A DNA stretch of 32,912 nt from an uncultured beta proteobacterium (lineage in GTDB: Bacteria > Pseudomonadota > Gammaproteobacteria > Burkholderiales > Burkholderiaceae_C). The translations under genes and the position numbers were made by a program. This document shows positions 5,365 through 13,771 of this stretch, piece after piece (the first letter of the stretch is position 1; each line of letters begins with the position of its first letter). Under the pieces are notes generated by a model. It saw only the letters and a list, made by a program, of their open reading frames with translations. It ran no database searches and was not told the origin of the DNA. The DNA lies in NCBI GenBank assembly GCA_903906695.1, contig CAIVLG010000147.1, forward strand, positions 1-32,912, given 5' to 3'.

Positions 5365-6588
5365 TCAACCCCAGCTCTGACCGAACGCCGCTTCGCGAGC
5401 CGCCAGCAGGATTGCTAGTGTTGCCTTGGCATATCCGATGGCGCGCGGCTGAGGGTCGCACAGTCCCAAATGCTTGGTCAAGTTTTTCACGCTGTACGGG
5501 GCCCAGTCAGTCCAAACCATTTTGAAAATGGCGAACGTGTCAAGCATCTTGTTGCTGAAGATTTGGCCCGTCTTTTCCTCAGCGCTTTCAAGGAAAGGGT
5601 GATCGAATATTGAATGGTGGAAGAACACTGGGCGGTTTCCTACAAATGCGAGGAATTTCGCCATGGCTTCGGGCAACGGTATGCCTTCAAGTTCGACCAT
5701 GGCTTGAGTGATCTCAACCAATTCAATGATCTCCTGCTTCAACGGTTGCTCTACCTTGACCAAGGCAGAGAATTCCGATGTGATCGCGCCAGACGGTTCG
5801 ACAAGAAGGGCAGCGAATTCCAGTATTTCATCAGACTTGGGATACGGCCCTGTCGTTTCAATACCGACGACCGCAAAGGTTTCGCGCATGGCGGCCCACG
5901 AGTTGGGAAATTCTGTCACTGGGTCGAAAATGATAGATTCTTCAACAAACGCTGCTTCACGACCCGCGAGCAGAATGACCAGCGCCGCCTTGGTATCATC
6001 GATGCATCTGGGCCGCACCTTCGGCGCTCCTACATGCGTTGCCACTGCGTCAAAACCCATGACTTGGACTTGGGGCCAGGTCATGAGAGCGATGAAATCA
6101 ATGTCATAGACTGATTCGTTGATGGTCTGCCAGGTTTGCACCGCAGCCTTCTTAAGCAAAGGCAAATCAACAAACGCGTTTTTAAAGAACACAGGTCGCG
6201 ATGCAACAAATGCCAGATAGTCCTTCATCACCTGGACAAGCGGCTGACCTTCTCGCGCAAGTTGTTCCTGCGTAATGCCGATCAACTTCAAGACATCATC
6301 TGGTACTGGGTTGGCAACCTTGACCAGTTGGGTGAACTCTGACGTTACAGTTCCTGTTGGATCGACCAGCAGGACAGCGATCTCAACTATTTCGCAAGAT
6401 TCGGGGTCCGGACCGGCGGTCTTGATGTTGACCACAACAAAGGGCTCGTGCATGGCGTCCCATTCTTTGGCAAATCCAACAGCCGGGCTGAAAATGGCTT
6501 CGGTTTCGGTGAAGGTCCAGCCCAACCAATCATCATCGGGTGACTCAGACTGATCTGTAGTGAGCGTATTGGACGTGATGTCGGTCAT
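5365..6588 (-). CDS. Tandem DnaQ-like exonuclease domains, both degenerate
   Basis: The start is an ATG two bases after the preceding stop, giving 407 residues. Two RNase-H-fold DEDDh-type domains are visible, at about 48-210 and 236-402, with similar spacing (FVVVNIKTAG and FAVVGIETTG; RPVFFKNAF and RPVFFHHSIF; REAAF at both ends). The catalytic ExoI motif D-x-E is N54-I-K56 in the first domain and G242-I-E244 in the second. ExoII keeps D141 and D329. In ExoIII the first domain keeps H185 and D198, while the second has H373 but Tyr386 in place of Asp. Neither domain has a complete active site, so it is probably a nucleic-acid-binding or structural derivative, unless the domains combine residues. 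It is the last gene of a three-gene operon. Confidence 0.8.
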   Translation of the reverse strand: MTDITSNTLTTDQSESPDDDWLGWTFTETEAIFSPAVGFAKEWDAMHEPFVVVNIKTAGPDPESCEIVEIAVLLVDPTGTVTSEFTQLVKVANPVPDDVLKLIGITQEQLAREGQPLVQVMKDYLAFVASRPVFFKNAFVDLPLLKKAAVQTWQTINESVYDIDFIALMTWPQVQVMGFDAVATHVGAPKVRPRCIDDTKAALVILLAGREAAFVEESIIFDPVTEFPNSWAAMRETFAVVGIETTGPYPKSDEILEFAALLVEPSGAITSEFSALVKVEQPLKQEIIELVEITQAMVELEGIPLPEAMAKFLAFVGNRPVFFHHSIFDHPFLESAEEKTGQIFSNKMLDTFAIFKMVWTDWAPYSVKNLTKHLGLCDPQPRAIGYAKATLAILLAAREAAFGQSWG

Positions 6589-6590
6589 TT

Positions 6591-7379
6591 CTATATCAGC
6601 CTTTTGGTCGGTTTGGTAACCACGTATCCGGTGCGGTAGTGGTTGCAAACCTTGAGAAACGCCTTGGATGGCGGATTGATTGTCTTGGGCTCATCGGGGG
6701 CATCAATGTAAAAGGTACAGGTAGATGCATCCGAGTCTTTAGCGCCAAATTGAACAAGCACAGAAAACGAAGCCTTCGGGTCAACCCATTGCTTTGAGCG
6801 AACAAACTTGTGCGCATCGTAGATCCATGCGCAGCATGAGTCACGGGCAGACTCCACCAGATAGCCGTCAATCAGCATAACTTCGGAACCCGATGCCTGA
6901 AAGAACCGACTTAAGGCGTGTTTGTTCTTGTCAACGCGGTAGATTGTGCTTTCACAATTGGGCCCGGCCCCACAGAAGTGAACAATTTCAATCTCGTGCT
7001 CGCCGTCCTTGTCCCAATCGATGATGTGGGCGCCTACAGGCGGAGCAGAGCTGAGGGCTTGCTCGAAATGACCAATTGAAACCATGGCCCGGTTGGGGGC
7101 GGCGCCAAAGAAAACGTCCATCTTCCGCCGATCTTTCTTGGGATAGTGTCGAATCACAACTTTGACTGCGGATCCATCTCGGTTAGTTGCTGACGATACT
7201 TCGTCATGCCACTCATCAGGCAAGGTGGAGTCCTCGCAATTGCCAAGCACCGGTGACATTGCGGCCACAACCGTCAGGCAGCAAATCAGACCGTTCTTAA
7301 GGCGGCGTAGCAGGAGATTCAAAATCGTGTTCATCTGGGTTCGATTGAGAGAGTTTTTGCATGAGCTAGACAATGTCAT
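6591..7379 (-). CDS. Exported hypothetical protein with a DxDxDG loop
   Basis: The first ATG (7379) has AGGA six bases upstream and overlaps the preceding gene by 14 bases, which favours it over the internal ATG at 7334. The 262-residue product has a hydrophobic segment (about residues 31-45, CCLTVVAAMSPVLG) that fits a Sec signal peptide, so the mature part should be periplasmic. IIDWDKDGEHEIEI resembles the calcium-binding loop of FG-GAP/VCBS-type repeats. Several cysteines (for example NCEST and SCCAW) could form disulfides. I do not recognise the family. It is co-transcribed with its two neighbours, one of which is a cytoplasmic-looking exonuclease-fold protein. Confidence 0.7.
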   Translation of the reverse strand: MTLSSSCKNSLNRTQMNTILNLLLRRLKNGLICCLTVVAAMSPVLGNCEDSTLPDEWHDEVSSATNRDGSAVKVVIRHYPKKDRRKMDVFFGAAPNRAMVSIGHFEQALSSAPPVGAHIIDWDKDGEHEIEIVHFCGAGPNCESTIYRVDKNKHALSRFFQASGSEVMLIDGYLVESARDSCCAWIYDAHKFVRSKQWVDPKASFSVLVQFGAKDSDASTCTFYIDAPDEPKTINPPSKAFLKVCNHYRTGYVVTKPTKRLI

Positions 7380-7866
7380 GTATTCCTGAACTGTTGTAGT
7401 CGTCCTCGCGATGGACGTAGGGTGGTGGCATTTCGTTCTCGATGGTCTGGTATTCGATCAGGACGCCCTTCTCGAACACTAGCCTCAACTCGTATTCATA
7501 GATGCTGGCGTAGGGCATGTGCACGTATTTGAGTCGGTTGCCAAAGGGGCAGCGCAGGGTTTGCGTGACCCAGTCGGCAAACACCGGTTGCGCTTGGCCC
7601 GGGAACAGGTCGGCGACGCAGCACTGCGGACCGTCAATGAATTGCCCGTTGATATTCAGCAGCAATTGGCCGCTGATACGGGAGAGGAACAGATGATTGT
7701 CAATTACCTCCCACTCGGCGACATAACCGCGCCAGCAGCCCGTGTGCTTAACCCGAAACCGGATGCCTTTGTTGCGACGCATGTTCCGCCAGGGACGCAA
7801 GGGCTCGCTGTAGAGCTGGTAGTTCTCTTGCTGGAACATCAACCGGTCGGATATTTGTGCCGTCAT
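7366..7866 (-). CDS. Conserved hypothetical protein
   Basis: A 166-residue protein starting at an ATG with GAGGT six bases upstream. It carries the pattern FPGQAQPVFADWVTQTLRCP, then a block with YVHM and a stretch YEYELRLVFEKG. I recall this arrangement from a widespread uncharacterised proteobacterial family, but cannot give it a function. There is no signal peptide or membrane segment. It is the first gene of a tight three-gene operon: the next gene overlaps it by 14 bases. Confidence 0.7.
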   Translation of the reverse strand: MTAQISDRLMFQQENYQLYSEPLRPWRNMRRNKGIRFRVKHTGCWRGYVAEWEVIDNHLFLSRISGQLLLNINGQFIDGPQCCVADLFPGQAQPVFADWVTQTLRCPFGNRLKYVHMPYASIYEYELRLVFEKGVLIEYQTIENEMPPPYVHREDDYNSSGIHDIV

Positions 7867-7891
7867 AAGGTGACCTCAAGTTGTTTCGTTT

Positions 7892-8071
7892 TCAGAACCA
7901 GCCAGCGTCCTGCGCGGCGTCGTATGTAACCAGGACGATCAACACGTATTCGAGGGCCCTGATGCTGCCGGTCAGGATCCACAGAAAGCCGTGCACCCCA
8001 AACGCAAGGATGCGATCGCGTCGGTGCCGCGATGGCCATCCAGGCTGCCTGACCGATCCTCTCGTTACCAC
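7892..8071 (-). CDS. Possible small membrane protein
   Basis: Between the GNAT stop and the next gene, a minus-strand frame contains RILAFGVHGFLWILTG and ALEYVLIVLVTYD, which would give one or two membrane segments. The assumed GTG start (8071) overlaps the GNAT stop and has no clear ribosome-binding site. An alternative overlapping frame (to 7863) is less protein-like. The gene may be a decayed remnant or simply intergenic DNA. Confidence 0.25.
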   Translation of the reverse strand: MVTRGSVRQPGWPSRHRRDRILAFGVHGFLWILTGSIRALEYVLIVLVTYDAAQDAGWF

Positions 8072-8586
8072 ATCGAGAGAAAGAGTTTGATCGGTTCGCG
8101 ATCGCAAATGACGAAGCCGTGGTGTTGGTAAAAACGTGCGGCGGCGTCATCTTTGGCATCCACAACGATCCCGGCGCTTCCAACTGCTTGCGCGGCATTG
8201 CGCGCACGGCTGATCGCGTCAGCCAGCAACAGTTTTCCGAGACCTTGTCCCTGCATGTCCGCTCGAATCGCCAGCCGCCCCAGTCGAGTGACTGGAATTT
8301 GACGAGGATAGCGCTTTGCCAATGCTTGAGGTAAATCCTCGATCAAAACAAAGGCAGATGCCAATGCATAAAAGCCTAAGATGGCGCGGCTACTGATGGC
8401 GCCGTAGCCAAGGCTTCGGTAGGTTTGAAGTGCGTCGTCATCATTCGGTATCGCCACGAAGGTGCGCGAGATACCTTTGCTCTGGTGCTGCAATGCAGTT
8501 TGCTTAAGCCAACCGTTGAGTAGCTCAACGCCACAGTCAAACCCGATTCGGTCGTGGCTGCCAGTCAATGGTTCCAGTTTGATCAT
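8065..8586 (-). CDS. GNAT acetyltransferase toxin (TacT/AtaT-like)
   Basis: The 173-residue protein shows the GNAT acetyl-CoA-binding motif (RLAIRADMQGQGLGKLL, with Q112-G-Q-G-L-G117) and the C-terminal RFYQHHGF motif with Tyr153. The N terminus (FDCGVELLNGWLKQTALQHQ) is characteristic of toxins paired with DUF1778 antitoxins. These toxins acetylate the amino acid on charged tRNAs and block translation. The gene overlaps the end of the antitoxin gene by 50 bases, which implies coupled translation. The fold and catalytic Tyr look intact, so it is probably active. Confidence 0.87.
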   Translation of the reverse strand: MIKLEPLTGSHDRIGFDCGVELLNGWLKQTALQHQSKGISRTFVAIPNDDDALQTYRSLGYGAISSRAILGFYALASAFVLIEDLPQALAKRYPRQIPVTRLGRLAIRADMQGQGLGKLLLADAISRARNAAQAVGSAGIVVDAKDDAAARFYQHHGFVICDREPIKLFLSMW

Positions 8587-8860
8587 TGCGACGTGCCGTG
8601 TAGTCCTTAAGCGCCGCCTTCAATTTCTGGTTGGGCGGCAGCGGATTTTGGAGTGCATTCAAAAACGCCTTTGCGTCCTGCGCGCAAAGTCGAATCAAAC
8701 GCTCTTGTTCAATGATGCGCTCGGCCTCGCGCAAGGACGTCTGCACGATGAACTGATTGACAGTCGCACCCACCATACCGGCAGCAGTCTCAAGTGTTTC
8801 CTGAACAGCAACCGATACACGAGCTGTGATGCGACCACGATCAGGGGAAGCGGCGGTCAT
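8537..8860 (-). CDS. DUF1778 antitoxin (TacA-like)
   Basis: The ATG at 8860 has AGGAT seven bases upstream; an upstream in-frame start is less likely. The 107-residue protein has an N-terminal ribbon-helix-helix (RITARVSVAVQETLETAAGMVG) and the conserved NQFIVQTSLREAERIIEQE segment of the DUF1778 family. The C-terminal part would wrap and inhibit the GNAT toxin. Such antitoxins bind their own promoter, alone or with toxin. An inverted repeat at 8905-8921 is a candidate operator. Confidence 0.87.
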   Translation of the reverse strand: MTAASPDRGRITARVSVAVQETLETAAGMVGATVNQFIVQTSLREAERIIEQERLIRLCAQDAKAFLNALQNPLPPNQKLKAALKDYTARRNDQTGTIDWQPRPNRV

Positions 8861-8904
8861 GAAATATCCTATGAGTGACTCAAGGAGGCAACTGTAGCAT
8901 AGGT

Positions 8905-8921
8905 GGTGCCATTTTGTCACC
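8905..8921. promoter_or_regulatory. Candidate operator of the TA operon
   Basis: GGTGCCATTTTGTCACC is a 17-bp imperfect palindrome (GGTGxCA-TTT-TGxCACC read on either strand, one mismatched pair) located 45 bp upstream of the antitoxin start. Ribbon-helix-helix antitoxins bind such short inverted repeats. No clean -35/-10 pair was identified around it. Confidence 0.35.
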
Positions 8922-8953
8922 GCTTATAGGATGTTCAAATGCTCGGTATTCCT

Positions 8954-10402
8954 TCAGCACTTGGGTAAGCCAACCCGCACCACCCGTCCCGGGTTCATCA
9001 GATTCAGCGGGTCCAGCGCACGCTTGATGGCACGCATCATGTCCAGTGCCACTGGCGATTTGTACTTCTCCAACTGCTCGACTTTGAGACTGCCAACGCC
9101 GTGCTCGGCCGAGATCGAACCCTGGAACTGCGCGACAGAATCAAACACCAGCGTGTTGACCTGTTTTTCGTGTTCGGACAGGAAGACCGCTGCATCCATG
9201 TCCTCGGGTGCCTGCACGTTGTAATGCAGGTTGCCGTCGCCCAGGTGGCCGAAGTTGACCATGCGCACGCCGGGGATCGATTGCTGCAAAAGGGCGTCGG
9301 TCTGGCGCACGAAATTGGCGATGCTGGAGATGGGTATAGAAATGTCGTGTTTGATGTTGAGGCCTTCGAGCGGCTGCGCCAGCGGGATGCTCTCGCGGAT
9401 GTGCCACAACTGATCTGCCTGTGGCAGACTCTCAGCCAGCAGCGCGTCGCTGATGCAGCCCAGCTTGATGGCCGCCTCCAGCAGATTCTCAAACTGTTCC
9501 CGCGCATGGGCTTCGGACAGATGATCCGAATGTTCCAGCAGGACGCAGTAGGGCACTTGCTCATAAAGCGGTACGCGCAGTTGCGCGAAGTGTTTGGCAA
9601 CCAGACTGAGTGAGAATTGACCCATGACCTCGAAACCGGTGAGTCCGGCTCCCAGTCGACGACGTGCCAGATCCAGCAGGCTGATCGCGTCTTGCAGTGA
9701 CGGCAGCGCGGCCCATGCGGTCAGGCGGGCGGCCGGTAGCGGGTAGAGCTTCACGGTTGCGGCGGTGATGATGCCCAGCGTCCCCTCGGAGCCGATGAAG
9801 AGGTCGCGCAGGTCATAGCCGGTGTTGTCCTTGCGCAGGCCCGACAGGCCGTGCCACACCTCGCCCTCCGCGTTGACCACTTCCAGCCCCAGACACAGGT
9901 CGCGCGTGTTGCCGTAGCGCAGCACCTGGGTGCCGCCGGCGTTACAGGCCAGGTTGCCGCCGATGGTGCAACTGCCCTCTGCGGCCAGACTGAGCGGAAA
10001 GAGCAAGTCAGCTTCCTCGGCGCGTTGCTGGAGATTTTGCAGAATGCAGCCGGCTTCCACCGTCATGGTCAGATTTTCAACATCGATAGAGCGGACCGTG
10101 CTCAAGCGCTGCAGGCTCAGGACAATTTGCTGACCGGTATTGTCCGGCGTGCCACCCACGACCAGACCGGTATTGCCACCTTGCGGCACCAGGCTGACGC
10201 TGTCTTCCGGGTGCTTGGTGCGATAGGCAGCGCAGGCCTTGACAATCTGCGCCACTTCGTCCGTGGACGCCGGTCGCACGATCGCCAGCGCCTTGCCCCT
10301 TGATCGTTGGCGCCAGTCCTGTTCCCAGGCACGCAGATCGCCGTCGGTGTAGACATGGGCGTTGCCCACGATCTGGCGCAGGCTATTCAACAGGGCTTTC
10401 AT
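8954..10402 (-). CDS. FAD-linked 2-hydroxyacid dehydrogenase (GlcD/D2HGDH-like)
   Basis: The start is the ATG at 10402 with AAGGAG eight bases upstream, giving 482 residues. It belongs to the FAD-binding PCMH/FAD-linked oxidase family. Visible are the FAD-binding loop PQGGNTGLVVGG, CTIGGNLACNAGGTQVLRYG, the GSEGTLGIITA motif, and near the C terminus NFGHLGDGNLHYNV and AEHGVGSLK. These are typical of D-lactate, glycolate and D-2-hydroxyglutarate dehydrogenases. The electron acceptor and exact substrate cannot be told from sequence; the overall layout is nearest the D-2-hydroxyglutarate/D-lactate type. It is the second gene of an operon, four bases after the DUF2069 gene. Confidence 0.88.
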   Translation of the reverse strand: MKALLNSLRQIVGNAHVYTDGDLRAWEQDWRQRSRGKALAIVRPASTDEVAQIVKACAAYRTKHPEDSVSLVPQGGNTGLVVGGTPDNTGQQIVLSLQRLSTVRSIDVENLTMTVEAGCILQNLQQRAEEADLLFPLSLAAEGSCTIGGNLACNAGGTQVLRYGNTRDLCLGLEVVNAEGEVWHGLSGLRKDNTGYDLRDLFIGSEGTLGIITAATVKLYPLPAARLTAWAALPSLQDAISLLDLARRRLGAGLTGFEVMGQFSLSLVAKHFAQLRVPLYEQVPYCVLLEHSDHLSEAHAREQFENLLEAAIKLGCISDALLAESLPQADQLWHIRESIPLAQPLEGLNIKHDISIPISSIANFVRQTDALLQQSIPGVRMVNFGHLGDGNLHYNVQAPEDMDAAVFLSEHEKQVNTLVFDSVAQFQGSISAEHGVGSLKVEQLEKYKSPVALDMMRAIKRALDPLNLMNPGRVVRVGLPKC

Positions 10403-10406
10403 CTCA

Positions 10407-10790
10407 TCAACTCCTTGAGGCCTGGCCATTCAGCCGAAGGCGGACGTGCAGAGCGCAGGCCGTAAACAAGCTGAGGCAAAGCACGATTTCGGCCACCGCC
10501 AGGTACGAGCCGGGCGCCCGTTCACTGCTGGCGCGCACCGCGCCCTCGGCGAAATAGAGCCAGACCAGCAGGCTGACCCAGCGGTAGGTGTACATGCGAT
10601 TCTTCAAGAGGCCGGCCAGCGGCAGGCACAGCGGTAGCACCTTGAGCGCCCACCAGGATCCGCCCGGGCGCAGGGGCGCCAGATAAAGCTCCCAGGACAG
10701 GCCCAGCACGATCAGCGCCAGCAAGCTGCCGACGGCAAGCGTTCGGGTAGCGGTGACCAGGGGCGAAGCGATTTTTTGTTCTGTCTGCAT
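10407..10790 (-). CDS. DUF2069 family small membrane protein
   Basis: 127 residues starting MQTEQKIASPLVTATRTLAV. It has about four hydrophobic segments (TLAVGSLLALIVLGLSW, LKVLPLCLPLAGLL, VSLLVWLYFAEGAV, VAEIVLCLSLFTACAL) with short loops, as in the DUF2069 family of predicted inner-membrane proteins. Function is unknown. The start lies only 21 bp from the divergent YihY-family start, so the two promoters must overlap or lie inside the opposite genes. The FAD-dehydrogenase gene follows after four bases. Confidence 0.8.
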   Translation of the reverse strand: MQTEQKIASPLVTATRTLAVGSLLALIVLGLSWELYLAPLRPGGSWWALKVLPLCLPLAGLLKNRMYTYRWVSLLVWLYFAEGAVRASSERAPGSYLAVAEIVLCLSLFTACALHVRLRLNGQASRS

Positions 10791-10811
10791 TGCAGTGGCA
10801 TCATAGCGGCC

Positions 10812-12062
10812 ATGAGCCTGCCAACCACACCGCGCGCCACCCCGTATTTGACATGGCGCGAACGTCTTCGAGCCTTTTTCAAGAGTCTCTCGGCCTTTCC
10901 CTGGAAGAACACTGCGCTGACCCTGCGCGAGCGTTTTCGTGAAGATCGTCTGGGCTTGACTGCCAGCAGTTTGACTTTCACAACCACCATGGCGCTGGTC
11001 CCGTTCATCACCGTGGCGCTGGCCGTTTTCACGGCCTTTCCGATGTTTGCCAAGTTTCAGGACGTGCTGCAGAAGTGGTTGCTGGAAAGCCTGATTCCCA
11101 ACAACATTGCGCGCCAAGTCATGGGTTATCTGACACAGTTCGCGGGCCAGGCCAGCAAATTGGGGGCAGCCGGCGTAGCCCTTTTGCTGATCACGGCGCT
11201 GGCTCTGATCATGACCATAGACCACACGCTCAATGGCATCTGGCGAGTGCGCACACCACGCCCTTTCGGGCAGCGCGTACTGGTTTACTGGGCAGCACTG
11301 ACACTCGGGCCGCTGCTGCTGGGTATCAGCCTGAGCATCACCTCCTTCGCCATCTCGGCCTCGCAAGGCGTGGTCGGAGTGATGCCGGGCGGTGTGCAAC
11401 TGCTGCTCGACGGATTGCAGTTTTTTCTGATGGCCTGGGGCATGGCCGCGATGTACCACTACGTGCCCAACACACAGGTAAAGTGGGGGCACGCCTGGAT
11501 TGGTGGCTTGTTTGTGTCAACCGGGTTTGACGTCGCCAAGCGTCTGCTGAGCCTCTACCTGAGCAAGGTGCCGACCTATTCCGTGGTGTATGGTGCCTTT
11601 GCCACGGTACCTATTCTGCTGATCTGGATCTATACGGCCTGGGTCATCGTGCTGCTGGGGGCGGTGATCGCGGCTTATCTGCCCAGCTTGCTCGCCGGGA
11701 TCGAACGTCGGTCCGGCTTGCACGGGATGCAGTTTCGCCTGGCGCTGGAGACCTTGCGACAGCTTGACCGGGTTCGAGGCACGGGCGAGCGTGGCTTGAC
11801 AATGGAGCAACTCTGCGCGCTGCTGCGAGTCGATGCACTGCAACTGGAGCCCGTGCTGGAAACCTTAAGTCAGTTGGATTGGAGTGGTCAGCTGCGGGAG
11901 GAACTGGCAGGTGAAGCGGCGCGCAATATCCTACTTGCTGATCCCGAAACAACGCCGCTGGCACCGCTGCTCAATGCCTTGTTGCTCAGACACGATGACG
12001 CCACCCAGAATTTATGGAACAACGCCAATTGGTCTCGATTGAAGTTGCGCGATGCGCTTTGA
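10812..12062 (+). CDS. YihY/virulence factor BrkB family membrane protein
   Basis: The ATG at 10812 gives 416 residues. Several membrane segments (TMALVPFITVALAVFTAF, GAAGVALLLITALALIM, WAALTLGPLLLGIS, IWIYTAWVIVLLGAVIAAYL) and the LTASSLTFTTTMALVPF motif near the N terminus are typical of the YihY family, once misnamed ribonuclease BN. The C-terminal 100 residues are soluble and helical, as in the longer proteobacterial members (a winged-helix-like tail with LTMEQLCALLRVD). The role is not established; some relatives are proposed to affect envelope functions. It is convergent with the RraA-like gene. Confidence 0.85.
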   Translation: MSLPTTPRATPYLTWRERLRAFFKSLSAFPWKNTALTLRERFREDRLGLTASSLTFTTTMALVPFITVALAVFTAFPMFAKFQDVLQKWLLESLIPNNIARQVMGYLTQFAGQASKLGAAGVALLLITALALIMTIDHTLNGIWRVRTPRPFGQRVLVYWAALTLGPLLLGISLSITSFAISASQGVVGVMPGGVQLLLDGLQFFLMAWGMAAMYHYVPNTQVKWGHAWIGGLFVSTGFDVAKRLLSLYLSKVPTYSVVYGAFATVPILLIWIYTAWVIVLLGAVIAAYLPSLLAGIERRSGLHGMQFRLALETLRQLDRVRGTGERGLTMEQLCALLRVDALQLEPVLETLSQLDWSGQLREELAGEAARNILLADPETTPLAPLLNALLLRHDDATQNLWNNANWSRLKLRDAL

Positions 12063-12102
12063 AAGAGCCCACCTGGCGAGCGCGTCGGCGGACCACTGAC
12101 GA

Positions 12103-12825
12103 CTACTTGCTCGCTGTTTCCGTCAGATAGCGCGCCTTGGTTGCCGCGTTGGGCGGATACAGACCCGGCAGGGCTGCACCTTGCTCCACCTGGCTCATGA
12201 TCCAGTTCTCCAGTCGCTCCTGTTCGGGTGCCAGCAGCAGCATTTCATCCAGCAGGGCAGCCGGAATCAAGACCGCGCCGTCGTCGTCCACCACCACAAC
12301 GTCATCTGGAAAAACGGCGACGCCACCGCACGCAATCGGTTGCTGCCAACCGACAAAGGTCAGACCGGCCACGGACGGTGGCGCCGCCGCACCACTGCAC
12401 CAGACCGGCAAGCCGCTGCCCAGCACGCCCGAGACATCACGCACCACGCCGTCGGTCACCAGCGCGGTCACACCGCGCTTGACCATGCGCGTGCACAGAA
12501 TGTCGCCAAACACACCGGCGTCGGTGACACCCATGGCATCGACTACAGCGACGCAACCGGAGGGCATGTCTTCGATGGCGGCGCGGGTTGAAATCGGCGA
12601 GGACCAGGACTCGGGTGTGGCCAGGTCTTCGCGCGCTGGCACAAAGCGCAGCGTGAAAGCGCGCCCGACCAGACGTGGCTGGCCGGGACGCAGCGGCCGG
12701 GTGCCGCGCAGCCAGACATTGCGCAAGCCTTTTTTCAGCAGCAGCGTCGTCAGTGTGGCGGTGGTGACCTGGCTCAGAATCTCGACCGCCTTCGCGTCGA
12801 GTTGCATGTTGATCGTGTTGTTCAT
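12103..12825 (-). CDS. RraA-like / HMG aldolase family protein
   Basis: 240 residues from an ATG with AGGA seven bases upstream. The active-site signature G107-D108-I-L followed 20 residues later by DGVVR129-D130 matches the class II aldolases of the RraA fold (4-hydroxy-4-methyl-2-oxoglutarate aldolase, oxaloacetate decarboxylase activity). Keeping both Asp and Arg suggests an enzyme rather than an RNase E regulator. The N- and C-terminal extensions make it longer than the roughly 160-residue RraA. It follows the alpha/beta hydrolase gene by 18 bp, suggesting joint use in degradation of a small organic acid or ester. Confidence 0.82.
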   Translation of the reverse strand: MNNTINMQLDAKAVEILSQVTTATLTTLLLKKGLRNVWLRGTRPLRPGQPRLVGRAFTLRFVPAREDLATPESWSSPISTRAAIEDMPSGCVAVVDAMGVTDAGVFGDILCTRMVKRGVTALVTDGVVRDVSGVLGSGLPVWCSGAAAPPSVAGLTFVGWQQPIACGGVAVFPDDVVVVDDDGAVLIPAALLDEMLLLAPEQERLENWIMSQVEQGAALPGLYPPNAATKARYLTETASK

Positions 12826-12843
12826 CGTGTTCCTGAAAAAAGA

Positions 12844-13653
12844 TTAGGTGCGCAGAAAATCGCGGATCGCAAACAGCAGGCCGTCGGGTGCCTCGGTCAT
12901 GAGCGCGTGGCCGGCGTCGATCAGTGCGACGCGTCCCTTGACGGCTTTGCTGACAAGGGACTGCGCTGCTTTGGACGGCGTCATCTGGTCCTGGCGCCCG
13001 AGCACAAACAGCGTGGGCGCCTGCACCTGCGCCATCGCCGCCTCGCCGTTGCGGTAGTCGTCGCAGGCCTTGAAACCGGTGTGGAAGACGTTCACGCTGC
13101 TGTTGCTCGCCAGCACACGCTTCATCAGTGCGCGCGAGCCACCGTAAAGCCAGGTGCCCGGCCCCAGCGTCGAAGGTGGCGGTGCCAGGGTGGAGTGCGA
13201 AAAGGTATTGACCATGTCGATCGCCTTCATCGGTTGGCTGATCGAGTTTTCCAGCAGCATCGGCGAGACCTTCATCGGGTAGGCCGTGCCGACCAGAATC
13301 AGGTGGCTGACCCGCTGCGGCGCGCGTGCTGCAGCCTCCAGCGCGATCAGTGAACCAAAGCTGTGACCGACCAGTGCTGTTTTCTCAACACCGGCGGCGT
13401 CCAGCAGGGCGATGATGAAATCAGCTGCATCCTCGACGCTGGCAGGCGGTACGCCGGCGCTCCGGCAATGGCCGGGCAGGTCCAGGGCCAGCACGTTGTA
13501 ACCATGGTTGGCCAGGTAGCGCGTCTGCAGAATCCAGACGCTGTGGTCGTTCAGTACGCCGTGAATGAAGATCACGGTCGGCTTGGCGGCATCGAGGGCT
13601 TTGCCGCCGGTGTAGCAGTAAGTGTTAGCGTTATGGACTTGCAAATACATCAT
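12844..13653 (-). CDS. Alpha/beta hydrolase
   Basis: The start is the first of two ATG codons at 13653 (AAGGA upstream), giving 269 residues. Longer readings run into a palindromic repeat and are spurious. The oxyanion region H31-G-V-L-N-D-H-S-V-W, the nucleophile elbow G-H-S98-F-G, D222 (GRQDQMTP) and H249 (AGHALMTE) form a complete catalytic triad. The cap region between 130 and 195 is typical of small-ester or C-C bond hydrolases. Substrate unknown. It sits upstream of the RraA-like gene in one operon. Confidence 0.87.
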   Translation of the reverse strand: MMYLQVHNANTYCYTGGKALDAAKPTVIFIHGVLNDHSVWILQTRYLANHGYNVLALDLPGHCRSAGVPPASVEDAADFIIALLDAAGVEKTALVGHSFGSLIALEAAARAPQRVSHLILVGTAYPMKVSPMLLENSISQPMKAIDMVNTFSHSTLAPPPSTLGPGTWLYGGSRALMKRVLASNSSVNVFHTGFKACDDYRNGEAAMAQVQAPTLFVLGRQDQMTPSKAAQSLVSKAVKGRVALIDAGHALMTEAPDGLLFAIRDFLRT

Positions 13654-13700
13654 GTTTCCTTCGTTTGTCATCCACATTTTTATGTCATGCACTTCTCTTA

Positions 13701-13771
13701 TGTCATCCCGGACTTGATCCGGGATCCAGCGGTAGGCATGCACTGGATTGCGGGTCAAGCCCGCAATGACA
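13701..13771. repeat. 71-bp palindromic dispersed repeat
   Basis: TGTCATCCCGGACTTGATCC at the left end pairs with an imperfect inverse at the right end (29-bp arms 13701-13729 and 13743-13771, about six mismatches, 13-bp spacer). The 'GTCATCCCGG...TTGATCCGGGATCC' type is a familiar extragenic repeat of many proteobacteria. It sits just past the metY stop codon, where its transcript could act as a 3' stabilising or terminating hairpin. Confidence 0.8.

Noticed and set aside
10791..11492. Long minus-strand open frame upstream of and in frame with the DUF2069 gene
   Set aside because: It runs antisense through the YihY-family gene and has a Gln/His/Arg-rich composition typical of a shadow frame. 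The DUF2069 start at 10790 explains the real part.
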